From NCBI RefSeq assembly GCF_018614055.1, contig NZ_JAGGPB010000034.1, forward strand, positions 186,001 to 250,000: DNA of 64,000 nt. Direction: 5' to 3'. Origin of the DNA: Streptomyces sp. ISL-98. Its GTDB lineage: Bacteria > Actinomycetota > Actinomycetes > Streptomycetales > Streptomycetaceae. This document shows positions 24,422 to 33,118 of this stretch, piece by piece. Positions within the stretch are counted from its first letter, which is position 1, and each line of letters opens with the position of its first letter. Made by a program: the position numbers and the translations under genes. Below the pieces are notes generated by a model. It was not told the origin of the DNA. It did no database searches and saw only the letters and a program-made list of their open reading frames with translations.

Positions 24422-25816
24422 TCAGTGGTTCCACGGGCCCGTTACGGCGAATGTGGTGCCCGGGGTGTAACAGTTGACGTACATCGTCCCGAAGTCCGGC
24501 GAGAAGGTGACACCGGCGAACTCGCCCCACTCCGGCTTCTCGGGCGTACCGATGTTCTGCCGGTTGCGGGCCATCGCGTACACCTCGCCGCGCCTCGTCA
24601 GCCCGTACACATGCTGCGAGCCATTGCCGTCCTCGCACACCATCAGGCCACCGCGCGGGGCGAGGCAGATGTTGTCGGGGGACTCGCCGGGCATCTCGAT
24701 GTCCGTGTCGGGACCGAAGCCCACGACCATGGTCAGGCGGCGCCGCTCCGGCTCGTACTTCCACACCTGCCCGAAGTGGTCGCCCGCCGAGCCCTCCGCG
24801 CTGCGCGCGAAACTGGACACGAAGTACACCGCCTTGTCGCCCCAGTAGCAGCCCTCCAGCTTCTGGGCGTGCGTGATCCCCTTCTTGCCGAAGTCCTGGA
24901 GACGGATGGGGGTCTGCTTCGCCAGCGGATCGGGTACGGGCACCCACTCGACACTGTCGAAGGTCGCGCCCGGCTCGTCGACCGCCGACAGGTCGGGTAC
25001 GCCGGGAACGCGCATCGCCTCCAGAGCGCCGCCCGCGCGCAGGGAACCCCTGCCGCCCATGGGGCGCTCGGGCAGGAAGCGGTAGAAGAGCCCGAAGGGC
25101 TTGTCGAACGCGTCCTCGGTCTCGTACACAATGCCGCTCTGCGGGTCGACGGCGATCGCCTCGTGCTGGAAGCGGCCCATCGCGGTGAGCGGGACGGCGC
25201 CGGTGCGGCGCGGGTCGATGGGGTCGACCTCGAAGATGAAGCCGTGGTCCTTGGTGTAGCCGTTGGTGCCGGCCTTGTCCTCGTTCTCCTCGCAGGTGAG
25301 CCAGGTGCCCCAAGGGGTGGGCCCGCCCGCGCAGTTGACGGCTGTACCGGCGATGGCGACGCGCTGGCCGAGGACGTTGTTGCGGCCGTCGAGAGCGATG
25401 GCCGTGCAGCCGCCCTTGGCGGCCGGGTCGTACGTCAGACCCTCGACCGTGGGGACACCGGCCGTGGCGCTGTGACGGTTCTCGTGGTTACGGACGAGAT
25501 GGACGCGGCCGCGACGGCCTCTGAAGGCGGCCATGCCGTCGTGGTTGGCCGGGACCTTGCCCTCGTCGCGCCCTTCCGCGCGGAGCGGGTCGCCCGCCCG
25601 GGAGAGGACCTTGTAACGGAAGCCCTCGGGCAGGTCGAGCAGTCCGGCCGGGTCGGGCACGAGCGGCCCGTAACCGTTGCGGCCCAGGCCCTGTGCGGCG
25701 GCGGTGCCGGCGAAGATCTCCGAGAAGGACCCGGCGAAGGCGATACCGGCGCCCAGGGCGCCCGTACGGGCCAGGACTTCACGGCGTGATGCGGATGCTG
25801 AAAGCGATGCGGACAT
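24422..25816 (-). CDS. PhoX-like (DUF839) Tat-exported protein
   Basis: A 464-residue exported protein. The signal contains SRREVLARTGALGAGIAFAG, a twin-arginine type. The mature part is a six-bladed propeller of the PhoX/DUF839 family with repeated patterns such as VHLVRNHENRH, TPWGTWLTCEEN, FQHEAIAVDP and LEGCYWGDKAVYFVSSF. PhoX enzymes are Ca/Fe-dependent phosphatases. Several likely metal-binding acidic residues (E in CEEN, E in HEA) are kept. Many actinobacterial members are untested, so phosphatase activity is inferred. ATG 25816 has AGGGAG upstream. No PHO box is visible nearby. Confidence 0.85.
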   Translation of the reverse strand: MSASLSASASRREVLARTGALGAGIAFAGSFSEIFAGTAAAQGLGRNGYGPLVPDPAGLLDLPEGFRYKVLSRAGDPLRAEGRDEGKVPANHDGMAAFRGRRGRVHLVRNHENRHSATAGVPTVEGLTYDPAAKGGCTAIALDGRNNVLGQRVAIAGTAVNCAGGPTPWGTWLTCEENEDKAGTNGYTKDHGFIFEVDPIDPRRTGAVPLTAMGRFQHEAIAVDPQSGIVYETEDAFDKPFGLFYRFLPERPMGGRGSLRAGGALEAMRVPGVPDLSAVDEPGATFDSVEWVPVPDPLAKQTPIRLQDFGKKGITHAQKLEGCYWGDKAVYFVSSFARSAEGSAGDHFGQVWKYEPERRRLTMVVGFGPDTDIEMPGESPDNICLAPRGGLMVCEDGNGSQHVYGLTRRGEVYAMARNRQNIGTPEKPEWGEFAGVTFSPDFGTMYVNCYTPGTTFAVTGPWNH

Positions 25817-25939
25817 GAGGCAACTCCCTGTTGGCGGACAGGAACGTGACCCGCACGTGTGTACCACGCAAGTGATCTCACGTGAACCATGCGGGTCACA
25901 ACACCTCAACAGACGCGCGTGTCGCCCGCCTGCCGTGCG

Positions 25940-26365
25940 TCAGACGAGCTTCGCGCTCAGAGTGATCTTCGTACCCGTCAGTGCCTGGCTGACCGGGCAG
26001 TTCTCCTTGCCCACCTCGGCCGCCTTGGCAAAGGCGTCCTGGTCCATGCCCGGGACCTCGCCCTCCACGGTGAGGTGGATTCCGGTGATGCCCTCGCCCG
26101 GCTGGAACGTCACGTCGGCCCGGGTGTTGAGGCGGGTCGGCGGGTTGCCCGCCTTGGCCAGCACGTTGGAGAACGCCATGTTGTAGCAGCTGGACTGGGC
26201 GGCGGCGATCAGCTCCTCGGGGCTGGTCATGCCGTTCGGCTCCTCCGTACGGGCGGGCCAGGAAACAGGGTGGGAGCCGATGCCGGACGAATCGAACGTC
26301 ACGGTCCCCTTGCCCTTGAACAGGTCGCCTTCCCAGACGGTGTGTGCGTGACGCGTGGCTGCCAT
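25940..26365 (-). CDS. OsmC family peroxiredoxin
   Basis: A 141-residue protein of the OsmC/Ohr family with the two redox cysteines C60 (AAAQSSCYNMAFS) and C123 (GKENCPVSQAL). It should reduce organic hydroperoxides with help of a lipoyl or thiol partner. The opening HTVWEGDLFKGKGTV is typical of OsmC rather than Ohr. A separate Ohr with its own regulator lies at 30978-31388. It is placed between the PhoX-like and ZapE-like genes on the same strand, with gaps large enough for its own promoter. Confidence 0.92.
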   Translation of the reverse strand: MAATRHAHTVWEGDLFKGKGTVTFDSSGIGSHPVSWPARTEEPNGMTSPEELIAAAQSSCYNMAFSNVLAKAGNPPTRLNTRADVTFQPGEGITGIHLTVEGEVPGMDQDAFAKAAEVGKENCPVSQALTGTKITLSAKLV

Positions 26366-26403
26366 GTCGAACCCCTTCTAGCGGACGGTGATCTCCGCCC
26401 AAC

Positions 26404-27495
26404 TTACTGGGCCACAAGGTCCTTCGCGTCGCGTGCCAGGGCGGTGAGCCGGGAGATCGCCCGGAAGTACTTCTTGCGGTACCCGCCGTTCAGCATTTCT
26501 TCGCTGAACAGCCGGTCGAAGGGCAGCCCGGAGGCCAGCACCGGCACCTCGCGGTCGTACAGCCGGTCGGCGAGTACGACCAGGCGCAGCGCCGTCGACT
26601 GGTCCGGCACCGGCCGCACATCGGTGAGGCAGACGGCGCGCAGCTCGTCGGTGAGCGCCCCGTACCGGCTCGGGTGGACCTTGGCGAGGTGGTCGAGCAG
26701 GTGCGGGAAGTCGTCGAGGCTCGCTCCCTCGGTGGCGTACGCCGCCTTGGTGACCTGCGCGTCGGAGTACGGCGCGGGGGCTTCGGGCAGGCCGCGGTGG
26801 CGGTAGTCCTCACCGTCGATGCGCAGCGGCCGGAAGTGGGCGGACAGGCCCTGGATCTCGCGCAGGAAGTCGACGGCGGCGAAGCGGCCCTCGCCGAGCT
26901 TGCCCGGCAGGGTGTTGGAGGTCGCGGCGAGGGCGACGCCCGCCTCGACGAGCCTGCGCAGCAGCGACGACACCAGGACGGTGTCGCCCGGGTCGTCGAG
27001 CTCGAACTCGTCGATGCAGAGCAGACGGTGGTTGCTCAGCGTCTGCACGGTCTGCTGGAAGCCCAGCGCGCCGACCAGGTTCGTCAGCTCGACGAAGGTG
27101 CCGAAGGCCTTGAGCTCGCGGGGCGCGGGCGTGGCGTGCCAGAGGGAGGCGAGCAGGTGCGTCTTGCCGACGCCGTATCCGCCGTCGAGGTAGACCCCGC
27201 GCGGCGCGGTGGGCGCGGCCGGCTTCTTCGCGAACCAGCGCCGCCTGCCGCCGGGGATCGCGGTGGCCCCGCCGAGGCCGGCCGCGAAGGTGCTGAGGAC
27301 CTCGACCGCCTCGCTCTGGCTGGGCTGGTTCGGGTCGGGTACGTACGTATCGAAGCGCACCGAGTCGAAGCGCGGCGGCGGCACCATCTCCGCGACCAGG
27401 CGGTCGGCGGGGACGTGCGGCTCGCGGGCGCACAGGGACTGGGGAACCGCTTCGGATATGGGCCCGGGGCCCTGAGCGGCGGTGGAGGTCGACAC
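26404..27495 (-). CDS. zapE: ZapE/AFG1-like ATPase
   Basis: A 363-residue AAA-type ATPase of the AFG1/ZapE family. Walker A is GGYGVGKTHLL, Walker B is LLCIDEFELDDPGD, and the sensor segment is ALAATSNTLPGKLGEGRF. The family C-terminal KKYFRAISRLTALA closes it. In E. coli ZapE binds FtsZ late in division; the eukaryotic relative handles mitochondrial proteins. The likely start is GTG 27495, 37 bp from the divergent reductase gene. An upstream in-frame start would run into that gene. Confidence 0.88.
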   Translation of the reverse strand: MSTSTAAQGPGPISEAVPQSLCAREPHVPADRLVAEMVPPPRFDSVRFDTYVPDPNQPSQSEAVEVLSTFAAGLGGATAIPGGRRRWFAKKPAAPTAPRGVYLDGGYGVGKTHLLASLWHATPAPRELKAFGTFVELTNLVGALGFQQTVQTLSNHRLLCIDEFELDDPGDTVLVSSLLRRLVEAGVALAATSNTLPGKLGEGRFAAVDFLREIQGLSAHFRPLRIDGEDYRHRGLPEAPAPYSDAQVTKAAYATEGASLDDFPHLLDHLAKVHPSRYGALTDELRAVCLTDVRPVPDQSTALRLVVLADRLYDREVPVLASGLPFDRLFSEEMLNGGYRKKYFRAISRLTALARDAKDLVAQ

Positions 27496-27532
27496 AGCAC
27501 TCCACTCTAAGCTCCGTGCCAGACTGCTCGGC

Positions 27533-28378
27533 ATGCGACGCCTGTTCCCTGTGACCGATGAAACAGTCTCCGCCGCCGAAGGCGAGTGGAGCCTCGACGA
27601 GCTGGCCGACGCCTACGCGTATCCGACGGCGGGCGCCGGGTCCGGGACCGAGTCAGAGTCAGAGTCCGGGGCTGTGGCCGGGTCCGGGACCGTGGCCGGC
27701 TCCCCGTCCAGGCCCGGTTCCTGGCTCCGGGCCAACATGGTCTCCTCGCTCGACGGCGCCGCTCAGCACGAGGGACGTTCGCAGCCGATCTCGTCCGACA
27801 CGGACATGCGGATCTTCGGGACGCTGCGGGGACTGGCCGATGTGGTGATCGTCGGCGCCGAGACGGTCCGTCTTGAGGGCTACCGCCCGGCCCGCGCACG
27901 CGAGGCCTTCGCGGAGCGCAGGGCGGCGGCGGGACAGGGCCCCGCACCCGCCATCGCCGTGGTCAGCGCCGGCCTGAACCTGGACTTCTCCCTTCCGCTC
28001 TTTACGTCGCCGCTCGTCCCCACCCTGGTGCTGACCGGGGCCGCGGCCCCCGTCGACCGGATCCGCGCGGCCAGGGAGGCCGGGGCCGAGGTGGTGATCG
28101 CCGGGGAGGGGGCGGCGGTGGAGCCGCCGCGGGCGGTGGAGGCGCTGGCCGAGCGCGGGCTCACCCGGTTGCTGACCGAGGGCGGGCCCCGGCTGCTGGC
28201 GCAGTTCATCGTGGCCGATGTGCTGGACGAGCTGTGCCTCACCGTGTCGCCCATGCTCACCGCGGGGCGGGCGCAGCGGATCGCGGACGGGCCGGGACTG
28301 CCCGTTCCCGAGCGCTTCGCACTGGCGTCCGTACTGGAGGAGGCCGGGTTCCTTTTCACCCAGTACCGTCGGATCTGA
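27533..28378 (+). CDS. RibD-C/dihydrofolate-reductase-like pyrimidine reductase family protein
   Basis: A 281-residue protein with the RibD C-terminal (DHFR-like) fold. It has WLRANMVSSLDGAAQHEGRS at the substrate and cofactor site, LADVVIVGAETVRLEGY, and LTRLLTEGGPRLLAQFIVADVLDEL (the conserved EGG). It probably reduces a flavin or other pyrimidine-type substrate with NADPH, though many stand-alone members have no known substrate. A Gly/Ser/Glu low-complexity insert (about 36-60) interrupts the N-terminal part. Transcription diverges from the ZapE-like gene. Confidence 0.83.
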   Translation: MRRLFPVTDETVSAAEGEWSLDELADAYAYPTAGAGSGTESESESGAVAGSGTVAGSPSRPGSWLRANMVSSLDGAAQHEGRSQPISSDTDMRIFGTLRGLADVVIVGAETVRLEGYRPARAREAFAERRAAAGQGPAPAIAVVSAGLNLDFSLPLFTSPLVPTLVLTGAAAPVDRIRAAREAGAEVVIAGEGAAVEPPRAVEALAERGLTRLLTEGGPRLLAQFIVADVLDELCLTVSPMLTAGRAQRIADGPGLPVPERFALASVLEEAGFLFTQYRRI

Positions 28379-28435
28379 CAATCAGCGGAATTTGCCGTTC
28401 CGGTTAGCTCCCGTTGGGCACACTTACTTCGCAGT

Positions 28436-28453
28436 CCCCGTGCGGGCACGGGG
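28436..28453. other. Hairpin between the reductase gene and the following small gene
   Basis: CCCCGTGC and GCACGGGG form an 8-bp stem with a 2-nt loop. A second potential stem (GGGCCGG with CCGGCCC) follows at about 28467-28500. It may end the upstream transcript or structure the leader of the gene at 28526. I could not match it to a known riboswitch. Confidence 0.4.
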
Positions 28454-28525
28454 AAGGATGGTTTCCGCAGGGCCGGCGGCGAGACCGGGAAGCACCGGCC
28501 CACGAAGAAGAGAAGGGCGCCCGTC

Positions 28526-28996
28526 GTGTTCACGAGCGTATTGATGATCGAGAAGCCCCTGACCTCCATCGACGTGGAATTCGTCACCACCCTGCACGGC
28601 GAGGAGAGCGTCTCTTTCATCGTGCTGATGCAGCCGCGCGGAGACCAGGCGGACGTCCTGCTGCGTGCCATCGACGACGTGGCGCTCGGCCGGGTCGACG
28701 AAGCCGTCCACGAGCCCGAGAAGCCCCGGGGCGAGAAGGCGAAGCCCCTCGCCGAACGCGGCCTGGAGACGACCCTGGAGGCGCTGCGGGCCCGGGGTCA
28801 CGAGGCCGTCGGCCAGGTCGTCGCCGAGCATCCGCTGGACCTTCTCAAGTCCGTCGTGGCCGAGACGAGCGCCGACGAGGTGATCGTGCTGACCGCACCC
28901 CATTACGTCGAGGAGTTCTTCCACCGCGACTGGGCCTCCCGAGCCCGCCACAAGGTCGGCGTACCGGTGCTCAAGCTCTTCTCCCACAACGAATAG
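28526..28996 (+). CDS. Conserved actinobacterial protein with a stress-protein-like alpha/beta fold
   Basis: A 156-residue protein that I cannot assign firmly. The pattern of beta-strand, Lys/Glu-rich linker (VHEPEKPRGEKAKPLAERG), helix (ETTLEALRARGHEAVGQVV) and strand VDEVIVLTAPHYVEEFFHRDWASRARHKVGVPVLKL resembles universal stress proteins. The end (a signature-like GVPVLKLFSHNE) fits a nucleotide-binding UspA-type fold, but no clear ATP motif is visible. GTG 28526 follows AAGGG. It lies 42 bp before murC on the same strand, and this pairing suggests co-transcription. Confidence 0.75.
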   Translation: MFTSVLMIEKPLTSIDVEFVTTLHGEESVSFIVLMQPRGDQADVLLRAIDDVALGRVDEAVHEPEKPRGEKAKPLAERGLETTLEALRARGHEAVGQVVAEHPLDLLKSVVAETSADEVIVLTAPHYVEEFFHRDWASRARHKVGVPVLKLFSHNE

Positions 28997-29038
28997 GCTG
29001 GGGCACCGCTCACCCGTCACACCTTGGGAGAATCACGT

Positions 29039-30448
29039 ATGGCACCCGGCCTTCCCACCGCCATGGACCGACCGCACTTCATCGGCATCGGCGGAGCCGG
29101 AATGTCGGGCATCGCGAAGATCCTGGCCCAGCGCGGCGCACGGGTCGCGGGCAGCGACGCACGCGAGTCCGGCACCGCCGACGCGCTGCGCGCGCTGGGC
29201 GCCACGGTCCACATCGGCCACGCGGCCGAGCACCTGGCCACCGACGCGACCTGCGTCGTGGTGTCCAGCGCCATCCGCCCGGACAACCCGGAGCTGGTCC
29301 GCGCCGCCGAGCTGGACATCCCCGTCGTCCACCGCTCCGACGCGCTGGCCTCGCTGATGGAGGGCCTGCGCGCCATCGCCGTCGCGGGCACGCACGGCAA
29401 GACGACCACGACATCAATGCTGGCCGTGGCCCTGACCGAGCTCGCCCTCGACCCGTCGTACGCGATCGGCGGCGACCTCGAAGGCCCGGGCACGAACGCC
29501 CGCCACGGCTCCGGCGACATCTTCGTCGCCGAGGCGGACGAGAGCGACCGCAGCTTCCAGAAGTACGACCCCGAGGTCGCGATCGTCCTCAACGTCGAGC
29601 TGGACCACCACGCCAACTACGCCTCGATGGACGAGATCTACGACTCCTTCGAGACCTTCGTCGGCAAGGTCGTCCCCGGCGGCACGCTGGTCATCTCGGC
29701 GGACCAGGCGGGCGCGGTGGAACTCACCTCCCGCCTCCGCGACCTCTCCACCCTGAAGATCGTCACGTACGGCGCGTCCCCGTCGGCCGACGTACGCGTC
29801 CACAAGGTCACCCCTCGCGGCCTCACCAGCGAGGTCACGGTCGTCCTCGACGGCCGCTACCTCACCTTCACGGTCTCCGTCCCCGGCAGCCACTACGCCC
29901 ACAACGCGGTGGCCGCCCTGGCCGCAGGCACAGCCCTGGGCATCCCGGCGCACAATCTGGCCTCCGCCCTCGGCAAGTACACCGGCGTCAAGCGCCGCCT
30001 CCAGCTCAAGGGCGAGGCGAACGGCGTGCAGGTCATCGACTCGTACGCCCACCACCCGACCGAGATGACCGCAGACCTGGAAGCCATGCGCGGCGCGACG
30101 GCGGCTGCCGACGCCCCCTCCGGTCGCCTCCTGGTCGTCTTCCAGCCCCACCTCTTCTCCCGCACCCAGGAACTGGGCACCGAGATGGGCCAGGCCCTGG
30201 CGCTCGCGGACGCCTCGGTGGTCCTCGACATCTACCCGGCCCGCGAAGACCCGATCCCCGGCATCACGAGCACCCTCATCATCGACGCGGCCCGCGCGGC
30301 AGGCGCCGACGTGACCGCCGTGTCCGACAAGGCGACGGTCCCCGACGTGATCGCGGGAATGGCGAAGCCGGGCGATCTCGTTCTCACGATGGGCGCGGGT
30401 GACGTCACGGACCTCGGCCCGGCCATCCTGGCCCGCCTGTCGAACTGA
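29039..30448 (+). CDS. murC: UDP-N-acetylmuramate-L-alanine ligase MurC
   Basis: A 469-residue Mur ligase that adds L-alanine to UDP-MurNAc using ATP, the first amino acid step of peptidoglycan stem-peptide synthesis in the cytoplasm. The N-terminal UDP-binding glycine motif is HFIGIGGAGMSGIA, the ATP loop GTHGKTTTTS is at 117-126, the carbamate and metal region is AEADESDRSF and ELDHHANY, and the C-terminal domain has YAHHPTEM. Length is normal. It stands apart from the main division-wall cluster, as in other streptomycetes. GGGAG precedes the ATG. msrB follows after 11 bp. Confidence 0.96.
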   Translation: MAPGLPTAMDRPHFIGIGGAGMSGIAKILAQRGARVAGSDARESGTADALRALGATVHIGHAAEHLATDATCVVVSSAIRPDNPELVRAAELDIPVVHRSDALASLMEGLRAIAVAGTHGKTTTTSMLAVALTELALDPSYAIGGDLEGPGTNARHGSGDIFVAEADESDRSFQKYDPEVAIVLNVELDHHANYASMDEIYDSFETFVGKVVPGGTLVISADQAGAVELTSRLRDLSTLKIVTYGASPSADVRVHKVTPRGLTSEVTVVLDGRYLTFTVSVPGSHYAHNAVAALAAGTALGIPAHNLASALGKYTGVKRRLQLKGEANGVQVIDSYAHHPTEMTADLEAMRGATAAADAPSGRLLVVFQPHLFSRTQELGTEMGQALALADASVVLDIYPAREDPIPGITSTLIIDAARAAGADVTAVSDKATVPDVIAGMAKPGDLVLTMGAGDVTDLGPAILARLSN

Positions 30449-30459
30449 GGGAGCGCACC

Positions 30460-30867
30460 ATGTCGTACGACGTCGAGAAGTCCGACGAGCAGTGGCGCGT
30501 GGAACTGACCCCCGCCGAGTACGCGGTCCTGCGCCAGGCCGGCACGGAGCCCGCCTTCGTAGGTGAGTACACGGACACGAAGACGACCGGCGTCTACTCC
30601 TGCCGGGCATGCGGCGCGGAACTCTTCCGCTCGGACACGAAGTTCGAGTCCCACTGCGGCTGGCCGTCCTTCTACGACCCGAAGGACACGGACGCGGTCG
30701 AACTGATCGCGGACAGCTCCCACGGCATGACCCGCACAGAGGTCCGCTGCGCAAAGTGCGGCTCGCACCTGGGCCACGTATTCGAGGGCGAGGGCTACCC
30801 GACCCCGACGGACCAGCGGTACTGCATCAACTCGATCTCGCTGCGGCTGACCCCGGACGAGGGCTGA
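30460..30867 (+). CDS. msrB: Peptide-methionine (R)-S-oxide reductase MsrB
   Basis: A 135-residue MsrB that reduces the R form of methionine sulfoxide in proteins. It has the zinc-binding pairs C48-x-x-C51 and C97-x-x-C100, the catalytic cysteine C122 in RYCINS, and a possible resolving Cys in HCGWPSF (C66). It begins 11 bp after murC with GGGAG upstream, so it is probably in the murC transcript. A strong terminator follows. Confidence 0.95.
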   Translation: MSYDVEKSDEQWRVELTPAEYAVLRQAGTEPAFVGEYTDTKTTGVYSCRACGAELFRSDTKFESHCGWPSFYDPKDTDAVELIADSSHGMTRTEVRCAKCGSHLGHVFEGEGYPTPTDQRYCINSISLRLTPDEG

Positions 30868-30917
30868 AGACCGAGATTCCGCTCGGCAGGGCGTAATGCC
30901 CACGCCGCTGCGTTGTG

Positions 30918-30959
30918 AACGCGTGAAGGGTGCCCCGGACGGGGCACCCTTCACGCGTT
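30918..30959. terminator. 19-bp perfect hairpin terminator between msrB and ohr
   Basis: AACGCGTGAAGGGTGCCCC, a GGAC loop, then the exact complement. It separates two converging genes and should stop transcripts from both sides. Confidence 0.92.
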
Positions 30960-30977
30960 GCAGGCATTGTCGGCGCG

Positions 30978-31388
<411 letters not shown>

Positions 31389-31430
31389 GGGGTCTCCCTC
31401 GGTTCGTCTGCCGGAGACATAAGAATTGCA

Positions 31431-31460
31431 CATCATTAAGTTGTGCACAACCCAATGATG
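31431..31460. promoter_or_regulatory. OhrR operator between ohr and ohrR
   Basis: The core palindrome GTTGTGCACAAC (31440-31451) is flanked at equal distance by CATCATT and AATGATG, giving a 30-bp inverted repeat with only one mismatched stretch. Its position in the 94-bp divergent gap and its symmetry fit binding by a MarR-type OhrR dimer to repress both genes until the sensor Cys is oxidised. Confidence 0.88.
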
Positions 31461-31482
31461 CGCGAGGGGTTACTCTGGATCC

Positions 31483-31965
31483 ATGACGCCTCCGCCGACC
31501 ACCGACCCGGTCCTCCCCGCGGTGTCCGATGCGGAGCTGCTCCGCCTCGATCACCAGGTCTGCTTCTCACTGCACGCCGCCTCGCGCGCCTTCGGTGGCG
31601 TCTACCGTGACGCGCTCAAGGACCTCGGCCTCACGTATCCCCAGTACTTGGCCATGCTGGTTCTCTGGGAGCACGGCCCGCAGCCCGTCAAGGCGATCGG
31701 TGAGCAGCTGCGCCTCGACTCCGGCACGCTCTCTCCGCTGCTCAAGCGGCTGGAGACCGCCGGCCTGGTGCGACGCGAGCGCAGCGCCGCGGACGAACGC
31801 TCCGTAACTGTCCAGCTGACGCAGGCGGGCGCCGAGATGCGTGAGCGGGCGCTGCCCGTGCCGCGCAGGATTCTTGCCGCGACCGGCCTTTCGATCGAGG
31901 AGATCCTCGGCCTTCAAGGGCTCCTGGGTCGCTTGACGGGCGCTCTCGACGAGGCTCAGCTGTAG
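31483..31965 (+). CDS. ohrR: OhrR, MarR-family organic peroxide sensor
   Basis: A 160-residue winged-helix MarR repressor. The sensor cysteine C27 (HQVCFSLHAASRAF) occupies the position of OhrR's reactive Cys. The DNA-binding helices are KAIGEQLRLDSGTLSPLLKRL and the wing is RERSAADERSVTVQLT. One-cysteine or two-cysteine type cannot be settled, as no second Cys is visible. The 3' end overlaps the convergent dipeptidase gene by 10 bp. Confidence 0.94.
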   Translation: MTPPPTTDPVLPAVSDAELLRLDHQVCFSLHAASRAFGGVYRDALKDLGLTYPQYLAMLVLWEHGPQPVKAIGEQLRLDSGTLSPLLKRLETAGLVRRERSAADERSVTVQLTQAGAEMRERALPVPRRILAATGLSIEEILGLQGLLGRLTGALDEAQL

Positions 31966-32987
31966 TTCGGGCGGCCCAGCTCCTTGCGGAACAGGTCGAG
32001 GACATTGCCGCCGAGGATCTTACGGACGATTTCCTCGGGCAGGCCCCGGTTCAGCAGTGCCTCCGTGACCAGAGGCAGACCGCGCGGCCCCTCGATGCCC
32101 GGCAGCGACCACGGGAAGCCGTAATCGGTCTCGCAGCAGGGCGGGGTGGTGTCGCCGATGACTTCCTGGATGAAGTCCGGGCCCAGGCCCACGTGGTCGG
32201 CGCCGGCGATCTCGGTGATGTGCACGATGTGGTCGGTCAGGCGGTCCAGCGTGCATGCGGCCGGGGCGTCGGCCAGGAACTCCGGGAGGAAGTTCACGCA
32301 CACCGTGCCGCCCGTTGCGGCGATGCCGCGGATCTGGGCGTCGGTGAGGTTGCGGTGGTGGTCGCGCAGGGCGCGGGACGAGGAATGGGTGGCCATGACC
32401 GGGCGGGTGGCCAGTTCCAGGATGTGGGCCACGCCAGAGGCGCTCAGGTGCGACACGTCGAAGAGGATGCCGAGGCGCTCCATCTCGGCCAGCGCCTCCA
32501 CGCCCGCCTCCGTGAGGCGGCTTCCGGTGGCGTCCTCGCCGCTGCCGTCGGCCAGCGGCGTACGGCCCCAGTGGGCTATGGAGGCGATACGTACGCCCAG
32601 GCGGTGGAGGGTGGGGAAGAGTTCGATGTTCGCGTCCACGCCCGGGGCGCTCTCCAGGGCCAGGACCAGGGCGATCCGGCCCTCGGCGAGCGCCGCGTCG
32701 ATGTCGTCGCCGTCCAGGCACAGCCGTACCTCGTCCGCGTTGCCCTCGGCCAGCGTGTGCGCACACTCGATCATGCGCAGGGTTTCGCGCAGCGCGCCCT
32801 CGGGGCGGAACCGGTCGTCGATGAAGACCGGCAGCACCTGGAGGTTCACGCCGCCTTCGCGGAGTTGCGGCAGCCACTGCTCGCGGAAGAAGGCCGCCCA
32901 GCGGCGGGGCGGGCGGGCGGTGACCGCTATGAGCAGGTCGTTGTGGGTGTCGGCCAATACGGCACGGCGGTGGAATTCGTTGGGCAT
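31956..32987 (-). CDS. Membrane dipeptidase (renal dipeptidase, M19) family protein
   Basis: A 343-residue zinc dipeptidase of family M19. The first metal pair is in VLADTHNDLL, the bridging Glu in LVLALESAPGVDAN, and later metal-binding His residues in SIAHWGRT and MATHSSSRALRDHHRN. AGADHVGLGPDFIQEVIGDT closes the site. These enzymes cleave dipeptides, including D-containing ones. No signal peptide is visible, so it should be cytoplasmic. I chose ATG 32987 because it starts the conserved core. A GTG at 33023 would add 12 residues. Confidence 0.86.
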   Translation of the reverse strand: MPNEFHRRAVLADTHNDLLIAVTARPPRRWAAFFREQWLPQLREGGVNLQVLPVFIDDRFRPEGALRETLRMIECAHTLAEGNADEVRLCLDGDDIDAALAEGRIALVLALESAPGVDANIELFPTLHRLGVRIASIAHWGRTPLADGSGEDATGSRLTEAGVEALAEMERLGILFDVSHLSASGVAHILELATRPVMATHSSSRALRDHHRNLTDAQIRGIAATGGTVCVNFLPEFLADAPAACTLDRLTDHIVHITEIAGADHVGLGPDFIQEVIGDTTPPCCETDYGFPWSLPGIEGPRGLPLVTEALLNRGLPEEIVRKILGGNVLDLFRKELGRPNYS

Positions 32988-33075
32988 GTGGGCGGATGCT
33001 ACGGGCCGGGGATGGGCGTGCACAGCGGATTGCGGTGCCGGCCCCGGGCCGTAGCGGCGTACTCCTAGTGGGTGT

Positions 33076-33111
33076 CCGGTCGGTCTCCGCGACGCCGTGG
33101 AGACCGACCGG
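33076..33111. terminator. Hairpin terminator downstream of the mannosidase gene
   Basis: CCGGTCGGTCTCC pairs perfectly with GGAGACCGACCGG across a 10-nt loop, just past the stop of the minus-strand GH38 gene. Confidence 0.82.
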
Positions 33112-33118
33112 CCCCCTC

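Noticed and set aside
27660..27720. Repeat-like GTCCGGGACCG/AGTCAGAG tract in the reductase gene
   Set aside because: It is a short low-complexity insert that keeps the frame open. I saw no unit repeated with enough identity to list it as a separate element.
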